DNA of 64,000 bases from positions 62,001-126,000 of the forward strand of contig CANOBK010000001.1 of assembly GCA_947564265.1 (NCBI GenBank), given 5' to 3'. Each line of letters starts with the position of its first letter. Position 1 is the first letter of the stretch. This document shows, one piece after another, positions 51,401 through 59,512 of this stretch. The DNA is from an uncultured Caryophanales bacterium (lineage in GTDB: Bacteria; Bacillota_I; Bacilli_A; RF39; UBA660). The notes beneath the pieces were generated by a model. The model saw only the letters and a list, made by a program, of their open reading frames with translations. It was not told the origin of the DNA and ran no database searches. The position numbers were made by a program, and so were the translations under genes.

Positions 51401-51415
51401 GGACTTAACAAGTCC
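51401..51415. promoter_or_regulatory. candidate operator in the leader of the secreted-protein gene
   Basis: Perfect palindrome GGACTT-AAC-AAGTCC, 52 nt before ATG 51467 and after the regulator's terminator. A possible binding site for the XRE regulator. Confidence 0.4.
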
Positions 51416-51466
51416 TACCAAAAATTTCCAATTTGTATTATTGTTAAGAAAAGGAGGGAAGTTTAA

Positions 51467-52195
51467 ATGAAAAAGATTAGTATATTTACACTAGGAATTG
51501 CACTACTATTAGGTATTTCAACTTATGATGTTTATGCAAGTGAAAATTACTATACCAATCCGTTTGGTGTTTCACTAACAAAAGAGGAATATGAGTTTTT
51601 AACTATGATGTATTGGGATGGATATCAATCATTGATGACTGTATCAGATTATCAAGAATTTCAAGATTCCAAAGTTATGGATGGAGAGATTGATTTTAAG
51701 GAAATTAAATCTGATGAAGAACCAATGACAAGAGCTACTTCATTTACTGGTGGATCTAGAACATTGAAAATCTTCAAGTCTTGTTCTTCTGATTGTACGA
51801 TTTCTGTAACTCTTACCTGGGATAGTCAACCTACTATCAGAAGCTACGATGTTATTGGATCATACTTTGACGGTACAACCTTAAAAAATACACCAAGTAC
51901 AGTTATTGTTACTTCTGGAGTATCACAGACAGTCAATGATTTAAAGACGGCAAATAATGGAATTGGTAGTTCTCTTATCATACCTTTTGGTGCTAATGTA
52001 GTTGTTAATCAAAATTACAGAGTAGCCAAACAAGGTCATGTTTATGCAAGCTATCAACATGCTACTATTGCTACAACACTAGCTAAGAGTAAAGATTATA
52101 CTTTTTCAAAAACTGGATATGGAAAAGTATTTAACTTTAGTGCAGGATCTCGTAATATCTATGATGGAATGAACGGCGTAGATATTGCGCTATAA
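51467..52195 (+). CDS. secreted protein, unknown
   Basis: A 242-residue protein with AGGAGGGAAG before ATG 51467. Signal peptide MKKISIFTLGIALLLGI... cleaved near VYA-SEN (about residue 25). The mature N-terminus carries an acidic region with YYTNPFGVSLTKEEYEFLTMMYWDGYQSL; after PMTRATSF comes a beta-sandwich-like part with SCSSDC, WDSQPTIRSYDVIGSYF and a Gly/Ser-rich C-terminus. Similar Cys-pair beta proteins occur in other Firmicutes without known role. The RATS break may be a processing site. It is the first gene of the secreted/ABC cassette. Confidence 0.65.
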   Translation: MKKISIFTLGIALLLGISTYDVYASENYYTNPFGVSLTKEEYEFLTMMYWDGYQSLMTVSDYQEFQDSKVMDGEIDFKEIKSDEEPMTRATSFTGGSRTLKIFKSCSSDCTISVTLTWDSQPTIRSYDVIGSYFDGTTLKNTPSTVIVTSGVSQTVNDLKTANNGIGSSLIIPFGANVVVNQNYRVAKQGHVYASYQHATIATTLAKSKDYTFSKTGYGKVFNFSAGSRNIYDGMNGVDIAL

Positions 52196-52213
52196 AAAAT
52201 TATTAATTTTTGT

Positions 52214-52263
52214 AACAACACAATTTTTGTAAAATACAGCTGGTTTGTAAGATTGTGTTTGTT
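52214..52263 (+). repeat. inverted repeat between the two secreted-protein genes
   Basis: AACAACACAAT (52214-52224) and ATTGTGTTTGTT (52252-52263), 11-12 bp arms with one bulge. Without a T-run, so an RNA stabiliser or partial attenuator is more likely than a strong terminator. Confidence 0.5.
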
Positions 52264-52291
52264 ATAAATAGAAAAGAAAAGGAGTAAAAAT

Positions 52292-52705
52292 ATGAAGAAA
52301 AAAATTATGTTAGCCATGGTATTTTGTATGCTATTGCTTGTAGGATCAACAAGTGTTTTTGCCATTCAATTTGGTACAGACTCTTATACAGTTCCAAATT
52401 GGGGAGGTTCTCACACGGGAATTGTTTATGTAGAGTGTGATGGCGGATTTGAAAGAAAATCAAGCTTTAACGTTACTTATAGTAATACTGCACTAAATAA
52501 AAGAGTTGCTCTAGCATCAGGTGAAACACAAATTAGTAAATGGATAGATGCTACACCACATCAATGGCTTTATCCAGTGAATGAATCTGCTGTCTATGAG
52601 GGCAGAAAATATAACTCCAAAGCAAAAAGCCACAATATGGAACCTACCAATAATACAAAAATAACTTATCAATTTAGTCCAGATTATTTACCATTTTGGC
52701 AATAA
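52292..52705 (+). CDS. small secreted protein, unknown (bacteriocin-like in size and context)
   Basis: A 137-residue protein with AAAGGAGTAA before ATG 52292. Signal peptide MKKKIMLAMVFCMLLLVGSTS... cleaved near VFA-IQF (about residue 25). The mature part of about 113 residues is beta-rich, with QFGTDSYTVPNWGGSHTG, only one Cys, and a C-terminal AKSHNMEPTNNTKITYQFSPDY. The Trp/Gly/Asn/Tyr-rich beta pattern recalls small exported proteins of the DUF2712/lactococcin-972 kind found next to ABC permeases, a resemblance in style only. The end overlaps the next gene. Confidence 0.6.
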   Translation: MKKKIMLAMVFCMLLLVGSTSVFAIQFGTDSYTVPNWGGSHTGIVYVECDGGFERKSSFNVTYSNTALNKRVALASGETQISKWIDATPHQWLYPVNESAVYEGRKYNSKAKSHNMEPTNNTKITYQFSPDYLPFWQ

Positions 52706-53532
52706 CAATTAATAGAAAAAAATTTGGGTTTATGCTAGTTGCTACTTTCATAGTAGTAGCTAGCTTTACCTGTTATTGTTGCTCAAGTGAATTTATTACA
52801 GCATATGAAAATAAGGAAGCTGGACTAGAAGTGTTTTATTATTTAGAAGATGTTGGAGGATCATTACCAAACTATATTTTTATAACTTTTATGGCTGCTA
52901 ATATATTCACAATTGACTTGTTTAAATCAAGAAAAAGTAAAATGAAAAATATGGAAATTGAAAGATTAGGATACAAGAAAGTATTTATTCAAAATATAAA
53001 GAGTATTGTAATAAGTTCTGCTATTTTTCGGATTGTTTGTTTTATAGCAATGATTTTAACTATTTCTGTAATATGTCATGGATTCCATTTTGATTTACCA
53101 AAAGAAACACAATTTTTATATCAGGATTTATATTTATATTCAAATAACCCAATGATTAGCTTTTTAATGTATATCTTTCTATCAATTGTTGGATATTCCA
53201 TGTTTTGTCTACTGATATACATTGTAGGATATTTTGTAAAAAATGAGTATCTTTATCGTTGCTTAGGTGTGATTTTAGGAATTGTTGGACAAGTAGGTCT
53301 TGCAATGCTGACTGCTATATTTGGAACTAATGGATCTGTCGGATTTGATTATTTAGTAATTAATACAATGTTTGTGGGAAATTTACTATGCCCTAATATA
53401 TGTAAAATAGGATACAAGCCACCAGAGATTAGTTTTTATATTCCAGTGATTTTAGCGCTTATTTTCTTTGGATGGGTTATTTTTAAGTCACTAAAATATA
53501 TTTATAAAAAAGAATATAGAGAAGGAAGCTGA
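52696..53532 (+). CDS. ABC permease-like membrane protein (first of three)
   Basis: About 278 residues if TTG 52696 is used. This start overlaps the upstream stop (TTGGCAATAA), with no clear ribosome-binding site, suggesting coupled translation. The next ATG (52732) would remove the basic INRKKF ahead of the first helix and is less likely. Six membrane segments; the second loop is basic (RKSKMKNMEIERLGYKK) as in small ABC-2-type permeases. CCC near residue 27 (CYCC). No family recognised with confidence. Confidence 0.6.
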   Translation: MAITINRKKFGFMLVATFIVVASFTCYCCSSEFITAYENKEAGLEVFYYLEDVGGSLPNYIFITFMAANIFTIDLFKSRKSKMKNMEIERLGYKKVFIQNIKSIVISSAIFRIVCFIAMILTISVICHGFHFDLPKETQFLYQDLYLYSNNPMISFLMYIFLSIVGYSMFCLLIYIVGYFVKNEYLYRCLGVILGIVGQVGLAMLTAIFGTNGSVGFDYLVINTMFVGNLLCPNICKIGYKPPEISFYIPVILALIFFGWVIFKSLKYIYKKEYREGS

Positions 53533-53537
53533 TATAA

Positions 53538-54065
53538 ATGGGGGTACTCTTTAGAAAAAGTATTGAGAAAAAGCAAATTTTGATTTTATTCATTTGCCTT
53601 TTACTTTTTCCTTCTATGATTCAAGATAAAGAAGATACCAACTTGCTTTTTATATTATTTTCATCCAATTATATTGCACTCATATTAGATACGATATATA
53701 TTTGGATTCTCTTTACTAGAATTTCAAAAATAAACTCTGTTTTTGATAAGATAATTACTAGATATACAAAAGATGAATTTCTAAAAAAATATATCCTATA
53801 TGCTATATTATCTAGCGTGATATATCTATTAATACTATACTTATCAATTTATGGTATAGTTGGATTAGATAAAATCTATTATTCTAGAGTAATTGCGTAT
53901 TTTATTATACAGACCATCTACTTTGTATTTATAGAATTATTTTGTATGCTAAGTTTCGGGAATCATCAAAAAGATGGCAAAATGGTATTACCAGTTTTAA
54001 TCAATTTAGTTTATCACTATGTTTTTGTACTTGAAATTTTAGTAAAGATATTTATAGGAGGTTAG
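53538..54065 (+). CDS. small ABC permease-like membrane protein (second)
   Basis: A 175-residue protein, start ATG 53538 five nt after the previous stop, with GAAGGAAG upstream. Four to five membrane segments, basic at the first (MGVLFRKSIEKKQ) and between the second and third. No recognisable family. Position between the first permease and the ATPase says it belongs to the same transporter. Confidence 0.6.
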   Translation: MGVLFRKSIEKKQILILFICLLLFPSMIQDKEDTNLLFILFSSNYIALILDTIYIWILFTRISKINSVFDKIITRYTKDEFLKKYILYAILSSVIYLLILYLSIYGIVGLDKIYYSRVIAYFIIQTIYFVFIELFCMLSFGNHQKDGKMVLPVLINLVYHYVFVLEILVKIFIGG

Positions 54066-54066
54066 G

Positions 54067-54684
54067 ATGTTAGAACTTAAAAATATTAGTAAAAAGTTTA
54101 AGAACAATTTATTATATGAGGATGTAAATTTTGAAATTAGAGATGGAGAATTAATTCATCTATTTGGAAAAAATGGAAGTGGGAAGTCCACTTTGTTTAT
54201 GATTATTTGTGATATTTTAGAACCAACTACAGGCGAAATTTCAAGAGAAGAAAATGTTAAGATAGGTGCAGTTATTGGAAATAGTGGATTTATTGAAAAT
54301 GAAACAATTTTGTATAATTTAAAGTATTTATATAATTTAAAAGGAACATTTGATGAAGAAAAAGTTAAAAGTTTATGTGAAATGTTTTCCTTAGATTTAT
54401 ATAACAAAAAAAAATTAAGTACTTATTCTGTTGGTATGCGACAAAAAGTAGCAATTATTCAAGCTATTATGGAAGATCAAAACCTAATTTTATTTGATGA
54501 ACCTACAAGAGGATTAGATGTAGATGCAATTGATGTATTTTTCAAATTAATAAAGAAATTAAAAAAAGAAGGAAAAACTGTTGTTATAGCATCTCATGAT
54601 TTATATGATAAGCTTGATTATGATTATCATTTACTAATTAAAAATGAAAGAATAGTGAAAAGTAAAAAATATGAAAAAGTATAA
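54067..54684 (+). CDS. ABC transporter ATP-binding protein
   Basis: A 205-residue nucleotide-binding domain with AGGAGG before ATG 54067. Walker A GKNGSGKST (residues about 35-43), ABC signature YSVGMRQ, Walker B LILFDEP, D-loop RGLD and H-loop ASHD. It is single-domain and short at the C-terminus. The closest known style is the ABC-2 group that exports or protects against small peptides. It begins one nt after the second permease gene and overlaps the third membrane gene by 14 nt. Confidence 0.93.
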   Translation: MLELKNISKKFKNNLLYEDVNFEIRDGELIHLFGKNGSGKSTLFMIICDILEPTTGEISREENVKIGAVIGNSGFIENETILYNLKYLYNLKGTFDEEKVKSLCEMFSLDLYNKKKLSTYSVGMRQKVAIIQAIMEDQNLILFDEPTRGLDVDAIDVFFKLIKKLKKEGKTVVIASHDLYDKLDYDYHLLIKNERIVKSKKYEKV

Positions 54685-55141
54685 AGAAATTCTAATTCTA
54701 ATCGTAATGCAGATTTCAGTCTACCAGTTTGTAGGAAATGCAGAAATACTTTTGAATATCAAGTATTTTACAATGGACCGTGTTATTTATATAATGATTT
54801 CTATTTTGTTTAATTATTTATACTTGTATTATTTTATAGAACAATATTATACATATATTTTAAACCGTAATCATGTAATTACACGTTGTGGTATGAAGGA
54901 GTATTATAAACTTGTATTGAAAAAAGTATTAGGCACGATTGGAATTTTCTTTATATCTAATTTGATTCTAGATTATATTATCGTCAAAAAAGTAATATTT
55001 AGTTATCTGATAATTAACACGTTGTATTTTTTAATTTTGATTATAGTTCTTCCTAAAAAAAGAGAATATTCATTTGAACTTTCCATTTCACTATTGGTGA
55101 CTCTTATAACCAAATATCTTTATTATATTTTTGTTTTATAA
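54671..55141 (+). CDS. membrane protein (third permease-like subunit)
   Basis: A 156-residue protein starting inside the end of the ATPase gene (AAAAATATG, coupled translation). Four to five membrane segments, with a basic start (MKKYKE) and a basic loop RNHVITRCGMKEYYK. No family recognised. With the other two membrane proteins it could complete a heteromeric membrane part for one ATPase. Confidence 0.55.
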   Translation: MKKYKEILILIVMQISVYQFVGNAEILLNIKYFTMDRVIYIMISILFNYLYLYYFIEQYYTYILNRNHVITRCGMKEYYKLVLKKVLGTIGIFFISNLILDYIIVKKVIFSYLIINTLYFLILIIVLPKKREYSFELSISLLVTLITKYLYYIFVL

Positions 55142-55177
55142 ATTATGTAATAAAAGAATATGATATCTCAAAATAAA

Positions 55178-55228
55178 AGAGGGACAAATTTTATGTTATT
55201 AAATATGCGTAAAATTTGTTCTTTATTT
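55178..55228 (+). terminator. terminator closing the ABC cassette
   Basis: AAAGAGGGACAAATTTTA and TAAAATTTGTTCTTT form an extended hairpin with TATTTT after it. Confidence 0.8.
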
Positions 55229-55265
55229 TCTGGTAATTTTGACATTAAAATGAAAGGAGAAAAAT

Positions 55266-55418
55266 ATGAATTTAAGAGTAAAAAGATTGGGTATGATTTC
55301 AATTAGTGAATATGATTATATATTTCCCAATCCTAATCAAAGTAATCGATTAAAAATAAAAGAATTTAAAGAAAAGAAAAAACATATATGTGATTATACT
55401 TATAAAGAATGTATTTAA
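55266..55418 (+). CDS. 50-residue basic protein, unknown
   Basis: ATG 55266 follows AAAGGAGAAAA and ends at TAA 55416-55418, giving a 50-residue basic protein. It starts MNLRVKRLGMISISEYDY, then IFPNPNQSNRLK, a lysine-rich run and two Cys near the C-terminus. No signal or membrane segment. It is too short for most gene finders; the strong ribosome-binding site is the main support. Confidence 0.5.
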   Translation: MNLRVKRLGMISISEYDYIFPNPNQSNRLKIKEFKEKKKHICDYTYKECI

Positions 55419-55467
55419 TTTATAGACTTTATTCATGAAATTTGATAAGATAATAGCGGTGAAATTT

Positions 55468-56574
55468 ATGAAAAAAGTAGTAATTGGGATGAGTGGTGGA
55501 GTGGATAGTAGTGTGGCTGCTATTCTATTAAAAGAGCAGGGATATGAGGTTATCGGTTTATTCATGAGAAACTGGGATACCTCTATTAATGGTGATATCT
55601 TAGGAAATCCTAATTTAGAAGATAATATTTGTCCTCAGGAACAAGATTATAATGATGCATTAGAGGTTTGTAAAAAATTAGAAATTCCACTTCATCGAAT
55701 TGATTTTGTGAAAGAATATTGGGATAATGTCTTTGAATACTTTTTAAGTGAGCTAAAGAAGGGAAGAACTCCTAACCCAGATATTATGTGTAATAAGTAT
55801 ATTAAATTTGATTATTTTATCAAAGAAGCAAAACGCTTAGGAGCTGATTATATTGCGACGGGACATTATGCTAGAATTAAAGATGGACAGTTATTAAGAG
55901 CAGTTGATACAAATAAAGATCAAACCTATTTCTTGTCTCAGTTATCGAAAGAGCAACTAGAAAATGTATTATTTCCTATTGGTGAACTAACGAAACCTAT
56001 GGTACGAGAAATTGCGGAGAAGTATGGCTTGATTACTGCAAAAAAGAAAGATTCTACGGGAATTTGTTTTATTGGAGAAAGAAACTTTCGAAACTTCTTA
56101 AAGAATTATTTACCAAATCAACCTGGCGATATTGTAAATATTGAAACAGAGAAAGTAGTAGGAAAGCATATCGGGCTCATGTATTATACGATTGGTCAGA
56201 GAAGGGGATTAGATGTTGGTGGTACAGAGGAAAGAATGTTTGTGGTAGGAAAAAATTTAGAGAAAAATGTTTTGTATATCGCAATTGGAGATAAAACTGA
56301 TTATTTGTTATCAGATAGTTGCCTAATCGATACCGTTAATTTTAATACAGAGAATCGTCCTACACATTGTACAGCAAAATTTAGGTATCGAGCAGAAGAC
56401 TATCCAGTCGATTTGGAGTACTTAGAAAATGGGGAAATTCTAGTAAAATATGACCATATCAAGTCTGTAACACCTGGACAAGCCTGTGTCTTTTATGATG
56501 GAGAACAGTGCCTTGGAGGTGGAATTATTAAGACAGTATGTAAAGATGGAAAAAAAGTTTGGTATATATTGTAA
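55468..56574 (+). CDS. mnmA: tRNA-specific 2-thiouridylase
   Basis: A 368-residue protein. The start is ATG 55468 after GCGGTGA (MKKVVIGMSGGVDSS); an upstream in-frame ATG at 55435 has no site. PP-loop SGGVDSS, catalytic Cys108 in NPDIMCNKY and Cys200 in STGICFIGERNF, then the C-terminal beta domain. It thiolates U34 of tRNA-Lys, -Glu and -Gln. In the window no cysteine desulfurase accompanies it. Confidence 0.95.
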   Translation: MKKVVIGMSGGVDSSVAAILLKEQGYEVIGLFMRNWDTSINGDILGNPNLEDNICPQEQDYNDALEVCKKLEIPLHRIDFVKEYWDNVFEYFLSELKKGRTPNPDIMCNKYIKFDYFIKEAKRLGADYIATGHYARIKDGQLLRAVDTNKDQTYFLSQLSKEQLENVLFPIGELTKPMVREIAEKYGLITAKKKDSTGICFIGERNFRNFLKNYLPNQPGDIVNIETEKVVGKHIGLMYYTIGQRRGLDVGGTEERMFVVGKNLEKNVLYIAIGDKTDYLLSDSCLIDTVNFNTENRPTHCTAKFRYRAEDYPVDLEYLENGEILVKYDHIKSVTPGQACVFYDGEQCLGGGIIKTVCKDGKKVWYIL

Positions 56575-56595
56575 ATAATTTGTAAACTTTACTAC

Positions 56596-56623
56596 TTGAT
56601 TTTTTACGTAAACATGGTAGAAT
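56596..56623 (+). promoter_or_regulatory. promoter of the HTH protein gene
   Basis: TTGATT (56596-56601), 16-nt spacer, TAGAAT (56618-56623); AGGAGG follows at 56629-56634. Confidence 0.75.
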
Positions 56624-56644
56624 TGAATTAGGAGGTTTGACAAT

Positions 56645-57412
56645 ATGAAGAATTTGAATGACTTGTTAGGGGAGTTAGGAATCTCTAAAGTAAGATTAGC
56701 AAAATATCTTGGAGTTTCGAGACAAATGTTATATAACTATTTGGCACAAGGTGATTTAGGTGAATGGCCAAAAGAAAAAGCCATGAAAATATTATGCCTT
56801 TTAGGAGTACAAGATATAAAAGATATTGAAACGATAAAAGTAGATGGAGAATATATTATCCAAGTAGAAAATCGTTTGAATGATGGTGTAAAAGAATCAT
56901 CAGGAAAGGAAATTTTGGCAGACTTAAAGGGATTCAATAAAAAAGAACAAGAGTTACTAACGGATATTATTAATCTATTAAAAGAGAAATTAACGGATGA
57001 TAAAACAAAAGATACTTATAATAGTTACCGTTACCTTTATCATTTCCTACAGTCAATGGAAACAAATAAGGAATTAAAATATATCCTAGCGTATATGTCA
57101 AAATCAATGGGATTTATCGATCATACAGAATATGTATTTAATGAGAATCAGCAGTTCATCTTTGAAAGTATTTTGTTTTCAGCTATGACTTTATATACCA
57201 ATGGTGGTGCTTCTAGATCAAAAATTGCAGATACTCATAAACGATTTGTTCAAGAAATTGAACATAAAAAAGAAGAAAGATTATCTCGTACACAAGAATT
57301 AAATACTGCTAAGGTACAAGCATTAAAGGAATTAGGATACACAGAAATTAATAATGAAAATGCTAAAGAAGTACTAGATAAAATAGCTGAGATTCAATCT
57401 AGAAAAGTATAA
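56645..57412 (+). CDS. helix-turn-helix protein, unknown
   Basis: A 255-residue protein starting ATG 56645, 10 nt after AGGAGG. Residues about 11-32 form a helix-turn-helix: GISKVRLAKYLGVSRQMLYNYL. The rest is helical and charged (about 85-255), with GFNKKEQELLTDIINLL and a C-terminal helix ending in IQSRKV. No ligand or effector domain recognised. It has a near-consensus promoter and its own terminator. The ILFSAMTLYTNGGASRSKIAD stretch is the most hydrophobic part but is not a membrane segment. Probably a DNA-binding protein. Confidence 0.7.
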   Translation: MKNLNDLLGELGISKVRLAKYLGVSRQMLYNYLAQGDLGEWPKEKAMKILCLLGVQDIKDIETIKVDGEYIIQVENRLNDGVKESSGKEILADLKGFNKKEQELLTDIINLLKEKLTDDKTKDTYNSYRYLYHFLQSMETNKELKYILAYMSKSMGFIDHTEYVFNENQQFIFESILFSAMTLYTNGGASRSKIADTHKRFVQEIEHKKEERLSRTQELNTAKVQALKELGYTEINNENAKEVLDKIAEIQSRKV

Positions 57413-57418
57413 AATAAA

Positions 57419-57447
57419 AATAGGGCTCATAAAGAGTCCTTTTCTCA
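57419..57447. terminator. bidirectional terminator between convergent units
   Basis: GGGCTC-ATAAA-GAGTCC with T-runs on both strands (TTTTC on plus; TATTTTTATTTT on minus). Confidence 0.75.
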
Positions 57448-57479
57448 TGCTTTTTCATAGTATGGTATATTCTATTCAA

Positions 57480-58201
57480 TTAATGATATTCTCCTAATCT
57501 AAGGGCATATTTAACCTTTTCAAGTATATTCTTTTGACTTGAATTTAAAATTTCAAGGCGACGTTCCTCTATACAAAATAAGAAAATAGATTCAATCGAC
57601 TGTTTATGGTCTTTACCAAATCCTATACTATGCAGTTTTTTGAACACAAAAAAGGAAACGACAATTAAAAGCAGAATGGCCATGCCTTGAATAGTATAAA
57701 CAAATGTAATTTGAGCTATATATGAGGTGATTGTGGCAATTAAAGTGGTAAAAATAAAGGACAAAATCGAATATAATATTGGAGCACTAGATTTTATTGA
57801 AATATTTCCATGATTTTTAATATTTAATATATAATAAGATATTTCTTCAAGAACAGACAGTGAATTTAACGAGGAATATTTGGACTTTAAAATTGTTTTC
57901 ATGAAACATGGATATATATCTTCATAATATTCTTTTTTTCTTTTCTTTGATACCAATTGGCAATATAAAATTATATTTATTACAAGTATAAATATAATAA
58001 AAGTGATTGATATAAATAAATTACTAAATCTGAAAAAATGCATTAAAAGAGTAATTATAAGGCATTCTAAATCAACTATAAAAATTGCTGAAATAAATAT
58101 TTTTACCTTTTTTGAAAGTTTCATGTCTTTAGAAAAATCATCAAAAAAATCATCAAATAACGCAATATTGGGATATATTGTAATTTCATTTTTTTATTCA
58201 T
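57480..58201 (-). pseudogene. membrane protein gene with a frameshift at an A7 run
   Basis: Read on the minus strand, GAGGTGA (58206-58212) precedes ATG at 58201-58199, which begins MNKK and then runs through seven As (58189-58195 as T on plus). In the annotated frame the ORF stops after 26 codons. A -1 shift (one extra A) gives MNKKNEITIYPNIALFDDFF followed by DDFSKD, which is in frame with the 214-residue ORF beginning MKLSKK at 58124. That ORF has four membrane segments and a basic tail, and no ribosome-binding site of its own. The total would be about 240 residues. Phase variation, slippage or a sequencing error are all possible. Function unknown. Confidence 0.6.
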
Positions 58202-58243
58202 AAAATCACCTCATACAACTATATAATATACTATATTGTAAAA

Positions 58244-58780
58244 TTATTTTAAAGTATTGTTTTCAGTATTAGTGGTAGAGGGAAGGGGAGTAGTAGTGTT
58301 ACTAATAGATGTAATAGATGGTTCTATTTCTTTTCTAATTCTTTGGATTACATAATTCTTCTCATTTGGATACTTAGTATAAAAAGTCATTAATTTGATA
58401 CCAGCATGCTGACATATATCTTTAACTTTAAAATCTCTACGTTTTCTTTTGTTATTTTCATGGCTTGGATCATTAAGTTCTATCAGTAATAATAATGTCT
58501 TAAAGTCTTTAGTAAAAATAGCAAAGTCTATATTTCTAAATAATTCAGTTCTATATCTACTATCTTTCTTATCTATTATAGAAGCCAAATTTAGTTGAGG
58601 AACTATATTATAATCATTTTCTAAATCCTTTAATTTATTATAAAAATTAATTTCTGAAGGTGTCATAAAATTTTTTTGATAATAATTATATGTATTTTTG
58701 TTTGATATAGATACATCTTTCTCATTATTTTCTTTTAATTTAAATAAATTCAAAAACCATTTTATTATTTTATTTATCAT
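58244..58780 (-). CDS. DUF2726 protein (restriction-endonuclease-like fold)
   Basis: A 178-residue protein. Residues 1-12 (MINKIIKWFLNLF) are a hydrophobic amphipathic start, followed by a linker and the DUF2726 core: MTPSEINFYNKLKDL, VPQLNLASIID, RNIDFAIFTKDFKTLLLLIELNDPSH and RDFKVKDICQHAGIKLM. The Asp in IDFAI and the Glu in LIELND fit the PD-(D/E)xK pattern. A Ser/Thr/Pro-rich tail follows. Upstream of the frameshifted membrane gene, probably one operon. Nuclease activity is inferred. Confidence 0.75.
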   Translation of the reverse strand: MINKIIKWFLNLFKLKENNEKDVSISNKNTYNYYQKNFMTPSEINFYNKLKDLENDYNIVPQLNLASIIDKKDSRYRTELFRNIDFAIFTKDFKTLLLLIELNDPSHENNKRKRRDFKVKDICQHAGIKLMTFYTKYPNEKNYVIQRIRKEIEPSITSISNTTTPLPSTTNTENNTLK

Positions 58781-59269
58781 ATTAAAACTCCTTTATATTA
58801 TATAATATTATAGATTATTTTTATTTCGTATAATTGATATTATGTTAACTTCTTAATTCTGATATTTTAAAATATTTATTTTTACTTCTCTTACATATTT
58901 TAATTATATTATACCATAAAATTATAAAAGATGTATTAATTTATATTCCCTGGGAAATAATAATGATACAAAATAGAATTTCATTTACTTATCATTATCT
59001 GCAGAATTTATTCATTATTTATTATTTAGTTATATCTATTAACGTATTATACTAAGAATAATTTAGGTTCTTTATAAATAATTAGTATTGCTTATACTTT
59101 CTTTGGATGAGTAATTATTAACCTAAAGGGGTTCTCGATTCCAATTAGAGCGTTCTGTTAAAATCTAAAAACTATTAGAATCCTATATTCTATATTTTAT
59201 AAGTAAAAAAGGAGTTTTTTTGTATAAATAGTGTGTAGGGGAGTCATACTAAGAAAAGGAGGGATAGAT
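58781..59269. other. 489-bp AT-rich region without genes
   Basis: No gene with a ribosome-binding site found on either strand. Features seen: a palindrome TTCCC-T-GGGAA (58946-58956), the only GC-rich spot near the DUF2726 start; inverted AATAATTA/TAATTATT sequences (about 59078-59120); and an AACCTAAAGGGGTTCTCGATTCC segment (about 59120-59142), less AT-rich, with no assigned role. The leader of the DUF1540 gene lies at the right edge. Confidence 0.4.
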
Positions 59270-59461
59270 ATGAGTAAGAAGCAACATACAGAGAAAAGTA
59301 ACAATCAAAATATAAAATGTAATGTTGAGTCATGTACACATCAAGATTGTGATCATCACTGCTGTACATTGAATGAAATTGAAGTTGGTTGTACTTGTGG
59401 ATGTGATGAAGCTGTTGATAAGAAAGAGACTATTTGTAAAAACTTTAAATGTGATAAATAA
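59270..59461 (+). CDS. DUF1540 domain protein
   Basis: A 63-residue protein. ATG 59270 follows AGGAGGGAT (the open frame from 59231 contains that site). Cys-rich: NIKCNVESCTHQDCDHHCCT then the family LNEIEVGCTC and a last CKNFKC, giving nine or ten Cys in 63 residues. The CNVESC...C..L..I.VGC arrangement is DUF1540, small proteins often encoded by spore formers and thought to bind metal. Isolated, with its own terminator. Confidence 0.85.
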   Translation: MSKKQHTEKSNNQNIKCNVESCTHQDCDHHCCTLNEIEVGCTCGCDEAVDKKETICKNFKCDK

Positions 59462-59462
59462 A

Positions 59463-59512
59463 AAAAGGGGGATTATACCACACTACTACTCCCCTTCTCT
59501 TTTTATTATTTT
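59463..59512. terminator. bidirectional terminator between DUF1540 and the phosphatase
   Basis: AAAAAAAGGGGG and CCCCTTCTCTTTTT flank ATTATACCACACTACTACT; T-runs on both strands. Confidence 0.65.

Noticed and set aside
58003-58203. Plus-strand ORF of 66 codons
   Set aside because: Antisense to the interrupted membrane gene; no ribosome-binding site or protein-like pattern.
59120-59142. tRNA-like GGGGTTCTCGATTCC
   Set aside because: It recalls a T-arm but no acceptor or anticodon stem can be made around it.
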